Under the pieces are notes generated by a model. The model was not told the origin of the DNA, made no database searches, and saw only the letters and a program-made list of their open reading frames with translations. A DNA stretch of 39,927 nucleotides from Nocardia veterana NBRC 100344. GTDB taxonomy: Bacteria; Actinomycetota; Actinomycetes; Mycobacteriales; Mycobacteriaceae. Made by a program: the position numbers and the translations under genes. Shown here one piece after another: positions 27,429 through 39,703 of this stretch. The first letter of the stretch is position 1; the number at the start of each line of letters is the position of its first letter. The stretch spans positions 1 to 39,927 of the forward strand of contig NZ_BAGM01000030.1 of the NCBI RefSeq assembly GCF_000308855.1. The letters run 5' to 3'.

Positions 27429-27881
27429 GTGAGCACGGCACCTGAATTTCACCCCGACGCCCCGCTTCGGGCAGCGCTGCGTTACGGCATCGCCGGATTG
27501 TGCGTGCTGGTGGTGGTTTCGGTCGTCGCCGGCTCGGTCGTCGCGGGTTGGGCCGGTTTCTGGGGCGCGCTCATCGGATCCGCGATCGGTGGTTTCTTCA
27601 TTCTCACCACAGCGGCGCTGGTGTTGTTCAGCGCGAAATTGGATTCCGGCATTCAGGGCATGGTGATGCTGGCGAGCTGGATCGGGAAAATTCTGGTCGT
27701 GATGGTCGTGGTGGCGATCTTGCACCAGTTCGATTTCTACAGCCCGGGCACCTTGTTCCTGACCGTCGTGGGGGCGTTGCTGATCGTTCTCGGGGCCGAG
27801 ACGTACGGACTTCTGCGCCAACGCGTTCCGGTGATCGACCCGCCGGCGGGCACCGCGGACCAAGATCGTTCGAACGTTTGA
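27429..27881 (+). CDS. atpI: AtpI-like membrane protein of the ATP synthase operon
   Basis: This 150-residue protein has four predicted membrane helices (AGLCVLVVVSVVAGSVV, GFWGALIGSAIGGFFILTTAALVLF, ASWIGKILVVMVVVAILHQF, LFLTVVGALLIVLGAETYG). It lies at the position of the mycobacterial Rv1303-type protein, between wecA and atpB. AtpI-like proteins are thought to help c-ring assembly or ion supply; sequence conservation is low, so assignment rests mainly on position and topology. The GTG at 27429 begins 22 nt after wecA. Confidence 0.75.
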   Translation: MSTAPEFHPDAPLRAALRYGIAGLCVLVVVSVVAGSVVAGWAGFWGALIGSAIGGFFILTTAALVLFSAKLDSGIQGMVMLASWIGKILVVMVVVAILHQFDFYSPGTLFLTVVGALLIVLGAETYGLLRQRVPVIDPPAGTADQDRSNV

Positions 27882-28183
27882 GCCGACCCCCTACACGTTG
27901 TCGTAGACACCTTGGTAAACTCTTTACCGTAAGCAGCCGGTCCACGGGGCCGATCGCATCGTCGCCGGTGCGAGAGGTTATGCTTACTGCCGTGCCGGAC
28001 CTTCGGTGAGAAGTCCCGGCCCTGCACCGTCGACGATGTCGCCGACGTACAGACGCCACGGCGGGACTTACCCGCGCAGCTGCTGACGAACTTCGAGCCG
28101 ACCTGAGTCGACCACCTGATCGTCAATGTCCGATCGAACCGCGGGATGGAACATGTCCCGCGGCCCGAACACGGGAGAGAACG
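27882..28183 (+). promoter_or_regulatory. 302-bp structured leader/promoter region before atpB
   Basis: The stretch between atpI and atpB holds no convincing gene longer than a few codons. Visible elements are GGTAAA-CTC-TTTACC (27914-27928), a -10-like TATGCT (27979-27984), a GCCGGAC/GTCCCGGC foldback around 27994-28020, and a perfect 8-bp stem CCGCGGGA (28139-28146) / TCCCGCGG (28156-28163) 20 nt before the atpB start. A nine-codon ORF (MLTAVPDLR) begins at 27980. This fits a separate atp promoter with a structured 5' leader. No known riboswitch class is recognised. Confidence 0.45.
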
Positions 28184-29294
<1,111 letters not shown>

Positions 29295-29299
29295 TTCCG

Positions 29300-29854
29300 A
29301 TGAACAGCATGTACTTGCTCGCCGAGAATGCAGAGGACAAGAACCCTCTGATTCCGGAGCCATACGACATCGTCTGGTCGGTGGTGTGCGTTGTCGTCAT
29401 CGGGATCCTGTTCTACAAGTACGTGGTTCCTCGATTGACGAAGGTGCTCGACGAGCGCTCGGAGAAGATCGAAGGCGGCATGGCCAAGGCCGAGGCCGCC
29501 CAGGCCGAGGCGCAGGAAACCCTGCAGCAGTACCAGCAGCAGCTGGCCGAGGCCCGGCTCGAGGCCGCGCGCATCCGTGAGGAAGCGCGTACCCAGGGCC
29601 AGCAGATCCTCGCGCAGCTGCGCTCGGAGGCTCAGGCCGAAGCCGATCGCATCGTCTCCGCCGGTCACGCCCAGCTCGACGCGCAGCGTCAGCAGATCGT
29701 GACCGAGCTCCGGTCCGAGCTCGGCCGCACCGCGGTCGACCTGGCCGAGAAGATCATCGGGCAGTCCGTGGCGGACGAAGCCAAGCAGGCGGCGTCCATC
29801 GATCGGTTCCTGACCGAGCTGGATCAGAAGGCCGGCATCGGGGTCGGAAGGTAA
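29300..29854 (+). CDS. atpF: ATP synthase subunit b
   Basis: Subunit b (184 residues) forms the peripheral stalk. One N-terminal helix ([20 protein letters not shown]) anchors it. A long Ala/Glu/Gln-rich coiled coil follows from about residue 50 to 150 and ends in the delta-binding segment ([27 protein letters not shown]). It begins 5 nt after atpE. Confidence 0.96.
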   Translation: MNSMYLLAENAEDKNPLIPEPYDIVWSVVCVVVIGILFYKYVVPRLTKVLDERSEKIEGGMAKAEAAQAEAQETLQQYQQQLAEARLEAARIREEARTQGQQILAQLRSEAQAEADRIVSAGHAQLDAQRQQIVTELRSELGRTAVDLAEKIIGQSVADEAKQAASIDRFLTELDQKAGIGVGR

Positions 29855-29943
29855 CCTGCGCCTGAGAGGTCTTGTCGGTGACGCAAGTCACCGGCATCCG
29901 ACCGCTCCGGGCCCCGGAATTCAACACAGTGAAAGTGGGAAGC

Positions 29944-30753
29944 ATGTACGCAGCGAGCCGCGAGGCGAGTTCCCGTGCGAGGGAAGCTCTTTCGGCCGCA
30001 CTCACCGGGAGTGACTCCGTCGCCGCCACGACGGGCTCCGAACTGTTCGCCGTAGTCGCCGTGCTCGACGACCAGCGTTCGCTGCGTGTGGCGCTCGCGG
30101 ATAAGTCGGTGTCGAGTTCGGTGCGTGCCGAACTGGCCGAACGCGTTTTCGGCGGCAAGATCAGCGCGGCCACTCAGGCCGTGCTGACCACTGCCGTCGC
30201 CCAGGACTGGTCTCGTACCCGAGATCTGGTCGACACCCTGGTGCTGCTCGGGCAGGAGGCGCTGTTGCGCGCCGCGGCGGATCGCGGACGTATCGACGCC
30301 GTCGAGGACGAGTTGTTCCGGCTGGGCCGCACCGTCGAGGACAACCCGGAGCTGGAGCAGGCGCTCACCGATCGCGGTAAGCCGGCGGCGGCGAAGCGCG
30401 AGCTGCTGGCGCGGCTGCTCACCGGCAAGGTCGAAGACGTCACCATGCAGCTGGCCGAGCAGGCGGTCGGCCGGGCGCGCGGTGATGTCGGCGTCGCCTT
30501 CGACCAGTTGTCCGATCTGGCGGCGTCGCTGCGCAAGCAGATCGTCGCGCACGTTCGTTCGGCGACGGCCCTGACGCAGCAGCAGCGGGAGCATCTCGCC
30601 GCATCGCTGCAGCGAATCTACGACAAGCCGGTCACCGTCCACGTGCAGGTCGATCCGGCACTGCTGGCCGGCGTCGTCGTGCGCATCGGCGACGACGTCA
30701 TCGACGGCAGCGCCGTCGGCCGACTTCAGCGCCTGCGCCAGGCCCTGGCCTAG
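29944..30753 (+). CDS. atpH: ATP synthase subunit delta (long, unfused)
   Basis: Delta (269 residues from this ATG) links the stalk to the top of F1. MYAASREA is the usual actinobacterial start, and the protein ends with the family segment [32 protein letters not shown]. It is about 90 residues longer than E. coli delta (177), so it carries the internal extension seen in actinobacteria. It is not fused to a second b-like domain as in mycobacterial AtpH (446 residues). In-frame TTG 29872 or GTG 29878 would add a tail that is not family-like; the ATG at 29944 has GTGGGAAGC before it. Confidence 0.94.
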   Translation: MYAASREASSRAREALSAALTGSDSVAATTGSELFAVVAVLDDQRSLRVALADKSVSSSVRAELAERVFGGKISAATQAVLTTAVAQDWSRTRDLVDTLVLLGQEALLRAAADRGRIDAVEDELFRLGRTVEDNPELEQALTDRGKPAAAKRELLARLLTGKVEDVTMQLAEQAVGRARGDVGVAFDQLSDLAASLRKQIVAHVRSATALTQQQREHLAASLQRIYDKPVTVHVQVDPALLAGVVVRIGDDVIDGSAVGRLQRLRQALA

Positions 30754-30816
30754 CCGAGCCTTCCGCCCGGCACACCCACCCCGACATTCCAGACCACAGC
30801 GAGAGCAGGAAGAACC

Positions 30817-32457
30817 ATGGCGGAGCTGACGATCTCCCCCGATGAGATCCGTAGCGCGATCGAAAGCTACACCCAGAGCTACACCCCCGAAACCTCCATC
30901 GAGGAAATCGGCACGGTCACCGACACCAGTGACGGCATCGCGCACGTCAGCGGCCTGCCGTCGGCGATGACCAACGAGATCCTCGAATTCCCCGGCGGTG
31001 TGCTGGGTGTCGCGTTGAACCTCGACCCCGACGAGATCGGTGCGGTCATCCTCGGTGAGTTCGACGGCATCGAAGAGGGCCAGCAGGTCCGCCGCACCGG
31101 TGACGTGCTCTCGGTGCCGGTCGGCGACAAGTTCCTCGGCCGCGTCATCAACCCGCTGGGCCAGCCGATCGACGGCCTGGGCGACATCGAGGCCGACGAG
31201 CGCCGCGTGCTGGAGCTGCAGGCCGCGACCGTGCTGGAACGCCAGCCGGTCGAGGAGCCGATGGCCACCGGCATCACCGCCATCGACGCGCTGACCGCCA
31301 TCGGCCGCGGCCAGCGTCAGCTGGTCATCGGCGACCGCAAGACCGGTAAGACCGCGGTCTGCATCGACGCCATCCTGAACCAGAAGGCCAACTGGGAGTC
31401 CGGCGATCCGAAGAAGCAGATGCGCTGCATCTACGTCGCGATCGGCCAGAAGGGTTCCACCATCGCCGGCGTGAAGTCCGCGCTCGAGGCGCACGGCGCG
31501 ATGGAGTACACCACGATCGTTGCGGCCCCCGCCTCGGATTCCGCCGGTTTCAAGTGGCTCGCGCCCTACACCGGTTCCGCGCTCGGCCAGCACTGGATGT
31601 ACCAGGGCAAGCACGTCCTGATCGTGTTCGACGACCTGTCCAAGCAGGCCGAGGCCTACCGCGCCATCTCGCTGCTGCTGCGTCGCCCGCCGGGCCGTGA
31701 GGCGTACCCCGGTGACGTCTTCTACCTGCACTCCCGGCTGCTGGAGCGTTGCGCGAAGCTGTCCGACGAGATGGGCGCCGGGTCGATGACGGGTCTGCCG
31801 ATCATCGAGACCAAGGCCAACGACATCTCGGCGTTCATTCCGACCAACGTCATCTCCATCACCGACGGCCAGGTCTTCCTCGAGTCCGACCTGTTCAACA
31901 AGGGTGTGCGACCGGCCATCAACGTCGGTACCTCCGTCTCCCGTGTCGGTGGCGCCGCGCAGACCAAGGCCATGAAGGCGGTCGCCGGTTCGCTGCGTCT
32001 GGAGCTGGCCTCCTACCGTGAGCTCGAGGCGTTCTCCGCGTTCGCCTCCGACCTGGACGCGGCCTCCCTGGCGCAGCTCGAGCGCGGTGCGCGCTGGGTC
32101 GAGCTGCTCAAGCAGGACCAGTACTCCCCGGTCCCGGTCGAGGACCAGATCGTCTCGATCTTCCTGGTCGACGCGGGTTACTTCGACTCGGTGCCGGTCG
32201 GCGACGTCCGGCGCTTCAACGCCGAGCTGCTCGAGCACCTGCACAACAAGGTGCAGAGCGCGTTCGACGCGCTCGAGGGCGGTGCCAAGAAGCTCGAGGG
32301 TGAGCCGGCCGAGGCGATCAAGGCCGAGACCGAGCGCTTCAAGCAGGGCTTCCTCGCTTCCGACGGCAGCCGTGTGGTCAACGAGGCGGAGGCCGGCGAG
32401 CTGGATCACGAAGAGGTCGAGTCGCTGTCGGTCACCCGTAAGCACGTCGAGAAGTAA
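30817..32457 (+). CDS. atpA: ATP synthase subunit alpha
   Basis: Alpha (546 residues) is the non-catalytic nucleotide-binding subunit of F1. The P-loop GDRKTGKT is at 172-179, and [17 protein letters not shown] with [11 protein letters not shown] are family hallmarks. The C-terminus extends about 35 residues beyond E. coli alpha ([20 protein letters not shown] to RKHVEK). Mycobacterial alpha has such an extension, which suppresses ATP hydrolysis; the same is inferred here. AGAGCAGGAAG stands before the ATG. Confidence 0.97.
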   Translation: MAELTISPDEIRSAIESYTQSYTPETSIEEIGTVTDTSDGIAHVSGLPSAMTNEILEFPGGVLGVALNLDPDEIGAVILGEFDGIEEGQQVRRTGDVLSVPVGDKFLGRVINPLGQPIDGLGDIEADERRVLELQAATVLERQPVEEPMATGITAIDALTAIGRGQRQLVIGDRKTGKTAVCIDAILNQKANWESGDPKKQMRCIYVAIGQKGSTIAGVKSALEAHGAMEYTTIVAAPASDSAGFKWLAPYTGSALGQHWMYQGKHVLIVFDDLSKQAEAYRAISLLLRRPPGREAYPGDVFYLHSRLLERCAKLSDEMGAGSMTGLPIIETKANDISAFIPTNVISITDGQVFLESDLFNKGVRPAINVGTSVSRVGGAAQTKAMKAVAGSLRLELASYRELEAFSAFASDLDAASLAQLERGARWVELLKQDQYSPVPVEDQIVSIFLVDAGYFDSVPVGDVRRFNAELLEHLHNKVQSAFDALEGGAKKLEGEPAEAIKAETERFKQGFLASDGSRVVNEAEAGELDHEEVESLSVTRKHVEK

Positions 32458-32521
32458 GCCGGGTCCGATGATTGCGACCAAGTCGACGCGCGGCATGCGC
32501 GATGGGCGCGAAGGAGGCAGC

Positions 32522-32586
32522 TTGCGTAACCACGTAGCGGCCCGCGCCATGCCGCAATCAGATACTGCAGGGAGTGTGAACCGCTG

Positions 32587-32587
<1 letters not shown>
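32522..32587 (+). CDS. Speculative 21-codon ORF coupled to atpG
   Basis: In the unusually long 129-bp gap between atpA and atpG, AAGGAGG (32511-32517) stands 4 nt before TTG 32522. The 21-codon frame ends in TGA overlapping the atpG ATG (TGATG). Such an arrangement can couple translation. An in-frame ATG at 32468 has no ribosome site. GCGGCATG (32490-32497) can pair with CATGCCGC (32548-32555) across the region. The peptide has no recognisable character, so it is listed only as a possible regulatory ORF. Confidence 0.22.
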
Positions 32588-35027
<2,440 letters not shown>

Positions 35028-35033
35028 TCCACC

Positions 35034-35408
35034 ATGGCGGATATGTCAGTTGATCTGGTCGCCATCGAGCGGCGGCTGTGGTCGGGCACGGCGAGCTTCG
35101 TCAGCGCCCAGACTACGGAGGGTCAGATCGGTATTCTGCACGGCCACGAGCCGGTACTCGGCCAGTTGGTCGAGGGCGGGATCGTGACCATCGACAGCAC
35201 CGAGGGCGAGCGGATCGTCGCGGCTGTGCACGGCGGTTTCTTCTCGTGCACCGGTGAGGCGGTCCGGATTCTCGCCGAGTCGGCGGAATTCGCCGGCGAT
35301 ATCGACGTCGATGCGGCGCGTGCGGTGCTGGCCGATCCGAATGCCTCCGAGCAGGATCAGAATGCGGCGACCGCGCGAATTCGCGCGGTGGAGGCGATGA
35401 GCGCCTGA
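35034..35408 (+). CDS. atpC: ATP synthase subunit epsilon
   Basis: Epsilon (124 residues) begins with the beta-sandwich ([40 protein letters not shown]) and ends with a short helical hairpin ([30 protein letters not shown]). The C-terminal part is shorter than in E. coli (139 residues), as in mycobacteria. It is the last gene of the operon; the terminator stem begins 34 nt after its stop. Confidence 0.96.
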   Translation: MADMSVDLVAIERRLWSGTASFVSAQTTEGQIGILHGHEPVLGQLVEGGIVTIDSTEGERIVAAVHGGFFSCTGEAVRILAESAEFAGDIDVDAARAVLADPNASEQDQNAATARIRAVEAMSA

Positions 35409-35442
35409 CTCGGATGCCCGCGGGCACAACCGAATAGCGAAA

Positions 35443-35479
35443 CCGTGTGGCGGTCCGGATATTCCGGACCGCCACACGG
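35443..35479 (+). terminator. ATP synthase operon terminator
   Basis: A perfect 17-bp stem (CCGTGTGGCGGTCCGGA at 35443-35459, TCCGGACCGCCACACGG at 35463-35479) with a 3-nt loop is followed by CGTTTCGTGTCTC. It is the strongest terminator in the window and ends the atp operon. Confidence 0.92.
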
Positions 35480-35647
35480 CGTTTCGTGTCTCGCTCTGTT
35501 TGCGCGCTCTTTCGTGTAGTTTTCTCCCCAGCTACATCACAGCATTTGCGGTGTTCTTCTCGGTATCACCAGTTCACGGTTCAGTGCGTAGAGCTTGGCC
35601 GCGTTCTCTGTGTTGTGTGCGGCCTCGCGTCGATGAGCGAGGGGTCA

Positions 35648-36313
35648 ATGAGCAAGTTTCTGGCATCCATCTCGTCCCGGGCCGTGCGGACGGTCGCCGT
35701 GGCGATGACTTACCTTGTGGCCGTTGATGTTTGGTCTTCGGCAACGGCGGTCGCCGACACCACGGTGCCGCTGCCCGACGGACAGATCGACGGTCCGGGA
35801 ATCCACATCAGCAGTACCGGTGAGCGCGCGATCATTTCGCCGTCACTGGCGGCCAACGGTGCCGGCCGGACCGCGTGGGTCACCGGCAATGTGGCGGTCG
35901 ACATCGATACCCCGCCCGGTGTGGTCGGACCGAACAACGGCGCCACCAATGATCCCGGCACCAACGATTCCTCCACCCACGGCGCGTCGCAGATGACGGT
36001 CGGCTACATCGTCGGATGTCAGGTTTCCATCGGTGATCTGAGCGCCTCCGTCGGCGCGGCGGTGACCCAGTCGGGACCGGCGTTGTCGGGCGGGCTGACC
36101 CTGCCCCTGGCGCCGGGGCAGGTGAAGTGGGTCGCGATCGACTATCTGGAGATGCCGGAGTCGGGCCGCTACTACATCAATTACCAGGACTACTCGATGG
36201 AGATTCAGGGCTGCGGGGGATATGCGCAGGCCCGGCAGTTCACGGTGGTGGAGAAGATCGGCGTCGACTATGCGAAGACGACGCTGTACGGCCGGCCGTT
36301 CAGCCTCGGCTGA
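35648..36313 (+). CDS. Secreted MspA-family porin-like protein (copy 1)
   Basis: The product has 221 residues with an export signal of about 36 residues ending in SSATAVA-D. The mature part reads as an MspA-family protein of the Nocardia/Rhodococcus type. Landmarks are TAWVTGNVAVDI, GYIVGCQVSIGDLSASVG, LPLAPGQVKWVAIDYLEM, QGCGGYAQARQFTVVEKIG and the C-terminal YGRPFSLG. Two cysteines (in VGCQV and GCGGY) may pair. MspA proteins form octameric water-filled pores in mycolate outer membranes; a porin or related envelope role is inferred. The ATG at 35648 was chosen because GAGGGG stands just before it; an in-frame ATG at 35633 would add five residues. A paralogue follows 62 nt later. Confidence 0.78.
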   Translation: MSKFLASISSRAVRTVAVAMTYLVAVDVWSSATAVADTTVPLPDGQIDGPGIHISSTGERAIISPSLAANGAGRTAWVTGNVAVDIDTPPGVVGPNNGATNDPGTNDSSTHGASQMTVGYIVGCQVSIGDLSASVGAAVTQSGPALSGGLTLPLAPGQVKWVAIDYLEMPESGRYYINYQDYSMEIQGCGGYAQARQFTVVEKIGVDYAKTTLYGRPFSLG

Positions 36314-36375
36314 CACCGCCTGCCGACCGAATCCATTCCAGGCGAGGTTGTTTCGCTTACCACGAAGGGGATCGC

Positions 36376-37065
36376 ATGTTCGGCCTGTCGACGATGAGAT
36401 GTGCCACCGTGGCCGGCGCGGCGCTGGCGGTGCTGGGGCTGTGCCCGACCGGAGCGGCGCATGCCGATACGTTCATCCCGCTGCCCGGCGGCACGATCAC
36501 CCGGACACTCGGGGACGGCACCGTCGTCCATCTGAGCATCGAGGGCGAATCCGCGAAAATCAGCGGGTCGATGGCCGCCACCCCGCTGCACCGCAACGTG
36601 TGGACCACCGGACGCGCGGTCGCCGATGTGGAAACCGCCTCCGGAGCGAAACCGACGATCAAGCTCGCACCGGGTTATGTCGTCGGTTGCCAGGTGAATC
36701 TGAGTTCGCTCGAATCGGACGAGGAGGAGTCGGCCGGCGTCCAGCTTCCCAGTGACAGCGGCAATCCGCTGAGCGCGTTGCAGGCGGGGCTGGGCGATAC
36801 CGAAACCCTGGTCCTCGGCCCGGGCCAGGCCACAGCCCATTCCGTGCTGGACCTGGAAATGCCGGACGACTACGGCCAGGAGTCGCACAAGAACTACAAC
36901 AAGGTCTCCGGGCCGCACGCCAGTGTCGCGTGGACCGATGAGACCTTCGCCGTGAACGGATGTGGTGGCTACGCGCAGGCGCGGTCGTTCGTGACCGCGG
37001 AGATCGGGACCGGCCGCGCGTTGGCCGTGGTGACCGTGTGGGGTGCGCCGTTCAGCATGGGGTGA
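36376..37065 (+). CDS. Secreted MspA-family porin-like protein (copy 2)
   Basis: This 229-residue paralogue of the preceding gene has a signal peptide (AGAALAVLGLCPTGAAHA-D). It shares the frame of landmarks: NVWTTGRAVADVE, GYVVGCQVNLSSLES, LVLGPGQ, NGCGGYAQARSFVTAEIG and WGAPFSMG. It carries an acidic insertion after the first cysteine (SDEEESAGVQLPSDSGN) that copy 1 lacks. GAAGGGG precedes the ATG. Tandem duplication followed by divergence is the likely origin. The two could form mixed pores or one could be a non-pore accessory protein; the sequence does not decide. Confidence 0.76.
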   Translation: MFGLSTMRCATVAGAALAVLGLCPTGAAHADTFIPLPGGTITRTLGDGTVVHLSIEGESAKISGSMAATPLHRNVWTTGRAVADVETASGAKPTIKLAPGYVVGCQVNLSSLESDEEESAGVQLPSDSGNPLSALQAGLGDTETLVLGPGQATAHSVLDLEMPDDYGQESHKNYNKVSGPHASVAWTDETFAVNGCGGYAQARSFVTAEIGTGRALAVVTVWGAPFSMG

Positions 37066-37336
37066 GCACCGGCGCGCCCGAAACGGAGCCCGTCGCGGAC
37101 CTGGTCGCAGGCAACCGCGGCGGGTTTCGAATGTCGTTGGGCGAGTGTGCCTCCGATCACCTTCCGCCGTATCGGCGAATCGCCCGATATCCTCGTTTGT
37201 GGAACGGATGTACCGGCTGTCTGCCGCGATGCTGTGCTTTGTAGACTCGCTGCGGGAGCGGCCATGTTCGGGATGGCACGGCGCCTGCGACGGCACAGGG
37301 GCGAAGCGAAGGGACGGACCTGGATTGCGGACCGGG

Positions 37337-37759
37337 ATGGTGCTTCTGATCATTCTGGTGCTGCTGCTGGTCGGCGTGGCGCTGGTGTCGCTGTATCGCC
37401 TGGTCATGTTGCGCAAGGGTGGTACCGCGGCGATTCTGCGGGTATTGCCGGCGCAGGGCGGCCAGGGTTGGCGGCACGGTCTGATTCGCTACGGCGAATC
37501 CCGGCTCGTCTTCTACAAACTCACCAGCTTGAAGGTCGGACCGGATTCGACCATCCGGCGGTCGGGTATCGAAGTGGTCGATCGGCGTTCTCCGGTGGGC
37601 GACGAATACGACATCATGACCGACGACATCGTCGTGATCGCGGTCTCCGACGGGGACGGCAGCTACGAACTGGCCCTGGACCGTCCGGCACTGACGGCAT
37701 TCCTGTCCTGGGTCGAATCGCGGCCCTCCGAACGGATCCGGCGGCGCCCGGGACGTTGA
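37337..37759 (+). CDS. DUF2550 single-pass membrane protein
   Basis: The product has 140 residues. It begins with a membrane helix (MVLLIILVLLLVGVALVSLYRLVML) followed by a conserved cytosolic domain: LRVLPAQGGQGWRHGLIRYGESRLVFYKLTSLKVGPDSTIRRSGIEVVDRRSPVGDEYDIM and LTAFLSWVESRPSERIRRR. This is the family found directly after atpC in mycobacteria (Rv1312 type), function unknown. An in-frame TTG at 37325 has a better-placed GAAGGG and would add four residues; the ATG is given as the conservative choice. Confidence 0.85.
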   Translation: MVLLIILVLLLVGVALVSLYRLVMLRKGGTAAILRVLPAQGGQGWRHGLIRYGESRLVFYKLTSLKVGPDSTIRRSGIEVVDRRSPVGDEYDIMTDDIVVIAVSDGDGSYELALDRPALTAFLSWVESRPSERIRRRPGR

Positions 37760-37783
37760 CCCAGACATAGGTGGTCATCAGCA

Positions 37784-38392
37784 ATGAGTGTGCATCTGAC
37801 CAAGATCTATACCCGGACCGGTGACGACGGCACCACCGGCCTCAGCGATTTCTCCCGGGTGCCCAAGACCGATCCCCGGCTGGTCGCCTACGCCGATTGC
37901 GACGAGACCAACGCCGCACTCGGCGTCGCGATCGCGCTCGGACAACCGGAGCCGCGCATCGCGGAGGTGCTACGGCGGGTGCAGAACGATCTGTTCGATG
38001 CCGGTGCCGACCTGTCGACGCCGGTCGTGGCGGATCCGAAATATCCACCGCTGCGGATCACCCAGTCCTATATCGACCGCCTGGAACGGTGGTGTGACGA
38101 GTTCAATACCGAACTGGCTCCGCTGAATTCGTTCATCCTGCCCGGTGGGACCCCGCTGGCGGCGCTGCTGCACACCGCGCGCACCGTGGCGCGCCGAGCC
38201 GAACGGGCGGCGTGGGCGGCCGTGGACGCCCACCCCGACGACATCAGCGTGCTGCCGGCGAAGTACCTCAATCGCCTGTCCGATCTGCTGTTCATCCTCG
38301 CCCGGGTGGCCAACCCCGACGGTGATGTGCTGTGGCAACCCGGGGGATCGGAGACCGGCGGACCGGCCGCGACCGACGAGACCTCCCGTTAG
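37784..38392 (+). CDS. Cob(I)alamin adenosyltransferase, PduO type
   Basis: The 202-residue enzyme transfers adenosyl from ATP to cob(I)alamin, making coenzyme B12. PduO-type motifs are present: [22 protein letters not shown] at the N-terminus (ATP binding), [42 protein letters not shown] and [14 protein letters not shown]. It probably works as a trimer in the cytosol and serves B12 enzymes such as methylmalonyl-CoA mutase. Its TAG stop lies inside the -10 element of murA. Confidence 0.94.
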   Translation: MSVHLTKIYTRTGDDGTTGLSDFSRVPKTDPRLVAYADCDETNAALGVAIALGQPEPRIAEVLRRVQNDLFDAGADLSTPVVADPKYPPLRITQSYIDRLERWCDEFNTELAPLNSFILPGGTPLAALLHTARTVARRAERAAWAAVDAHPDDISVLPAKYLNRLSDLLFILARVANPDGDVLWQPGGSETGGPAATDETSR

Positions 38393-38403
38393 GCTGACCC
38401 CCG
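38390..38403 (+). promoter_or_regulatory. Leaderless promoter of murA
   Basis: TAGGCT at 38390-38395 is a good -10 element and ends 7 nt before the GTG at 38403. Transcription would begin at or next to the start codon. The element includes the stop codon of the adenosyltransferase gene. No Shine-Dalgarno is visible. Confidence 0.5.
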
Positions 38404-39665
38404 TGAGTGAACGGTTTCTGGTGACCGGGGGTAGTCGACTGGTCGGTGAGGTCGCGGTGGGCGGCGCGAAGAACAGCGTCCTGAAGTTGATGGCGGCTGC
38501 CCTGTTGGCCGAGGGTACGACGACGATCACGAACTGCCCGGACATTCTCGACGTGCCGCTGATGGCCGAGGTCCTGCGGGGTCTGGGCTGCGATGTCACC
38601 GTGGCCGGTTCGGTGGTGACCATCACGACCCCGGCCGAACCGAAATACCATGCCGATTTCCCGGCCGTCACTCAGTTCCGCGCCTCGGTCTGTGTGCTGG
38701 GGCCGCTGATGGCGCGTTGCAAGCGTGCGGTCGTCGCGCTGCCCGGCGGAGACGCGATCGGATCCCGTCCGCTCGATATGCACCAGGCCGGACTGCGGTT
38801 GCTCGGCGCGACCAGCGAAATCGAACACGGCTGCCTGGTCGCCCGCGCCGACGAGTTGCAGGGTGCGCGGATCCGGCTGGACTTCCCCTCGGTCGGAGCG
38901 ACCGAGAACATCCTCATGGCCGCGGTACTCGCCGAGGGTGAGACGGTCATCGACAACGCCGCGCGCGAACCGGAAATCGTCGACCTCTGCACGATGCTCA
39001 CCCGGATGGGCGCGCGGATCGACGGGGCGGGGACCTCGGTGCTCACCATTTCCGGCGTGCGCAAGCTGTCGCCGACCACTCATCAGGTCATCGGCGACCG
39101 CATCGTGGCCGCGACCTGGGGGATCGCCGCCGCGATGACGATGGGTGACGTGCGGGTCACCGGTCTGAATCCGAAGCACCTGTCGCTGGTCCTGGACAAA
39201 CTGCGCTCGGCCGGCGCACGAGTTACCTTCGAGCCCAACGGTTTTCGGGTCGAGCAGCCCGAGCGGCCGCGGGCGGTGAATTTCTCGACGCTGCCGTTCC
39301 CCGGCTTCCCGACGGATCTGCAGCCGATGGCGATCGGTCTCGCGACCATCGCCGACGGCACCTCGATGATCACCGAGAACATCTTCGAGGCCCGGTTCCG
39401 CTTCGTCGAGGAGATGATCCGCCTGGGTGCGGACGCGCGCACCGACGGACATCACGCCGTGGTGCGCGGCATCCCGCGGTTGTCCAGTGCCCCGGTGTGG
39501 TCGTCGGATATCCGCGCCGGCGCCGGTCTGGTCCTGGCCGGCCTGGTCGCCGACGGCGTCACCGAGGTGCACGACGTCTTCCACATCGATCGCGGCTACC
39601 CCCACTTCGTGGAGAACCTGCGGTCGCTGGGTGCTCAGGTCGAGCGCGTGGGCACCCCGGCGTAG
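38403..39665 (+). CDS. murA: UDP-GlcNAc 1-carboxyvinyltransferase (Asp-type, fosfomycin-insensitive)
   Basis: MurA (420 residues) adds enolpyruvate to UDP-GlcNAc, the first committed step of peptidoglycan synthesis. The substrate-binding motif GGAKNS lies at residues 20-25 and the active-site loop is [15 protein letters not shown]. Residue D117 replaces the cysteine that fosfomycin attacks in E. coli, as in Mycobacterium tuberculosis, so intrinsic fosfomycin resistance is expected. The length and all later motifs ([39 protein letters not shown]) are normal. It precedes the rRNA promoter region, the same order as in mycobacteria. Confidence 0.97.
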   Translation: MSERFLVTGGSRLVGEVAVGGAKNSVLKLMAAALLAEGTTTITNCPDILDVPLMAEVLRGLGCDVTVAGSVVTITTPAEPKYHADFPAVTQFRASVCVLGPLMARCKRAVVALPGGDAIGSRPLDMHQAGLRLLGATSEIEHGCLVARADELQGARIRLDFPSVGATENILMAAVLAEGETVIDNAAREPEIVDLCTMLTRMGARIDGAGTSVLTISGVRKLSPTTHQVIGDRIVAATWGIAAAMTMGDVRVTGLNPKHLSLVLDKLRSAGARVTFEPNGFRVEQPERPRAVNFSTLPFPGFPTDLQPMAIGLATIADGTSMITENIFEARFRFVEEMIRLGADARTDGHHAVVRGIPRLSSAPVWSSDIRAGAGLVLAGLVADGVTEVHDVFHIDRGYPHFVENLRSLGAQVERVGTPA

Positions 39666-39703
39666 CCGGTCGTACATCCCAAACGCCTTCCTGACCAGGC
39701 GAT

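Noticed and set aside
29872..29943. Extended N-terminus of AtpH from TTG 29872 or GTG 29878
   Set aside because: Family members begin at MYAASRE; the extra residues show no conservation I recognise and the ATG has its own ribosome site.
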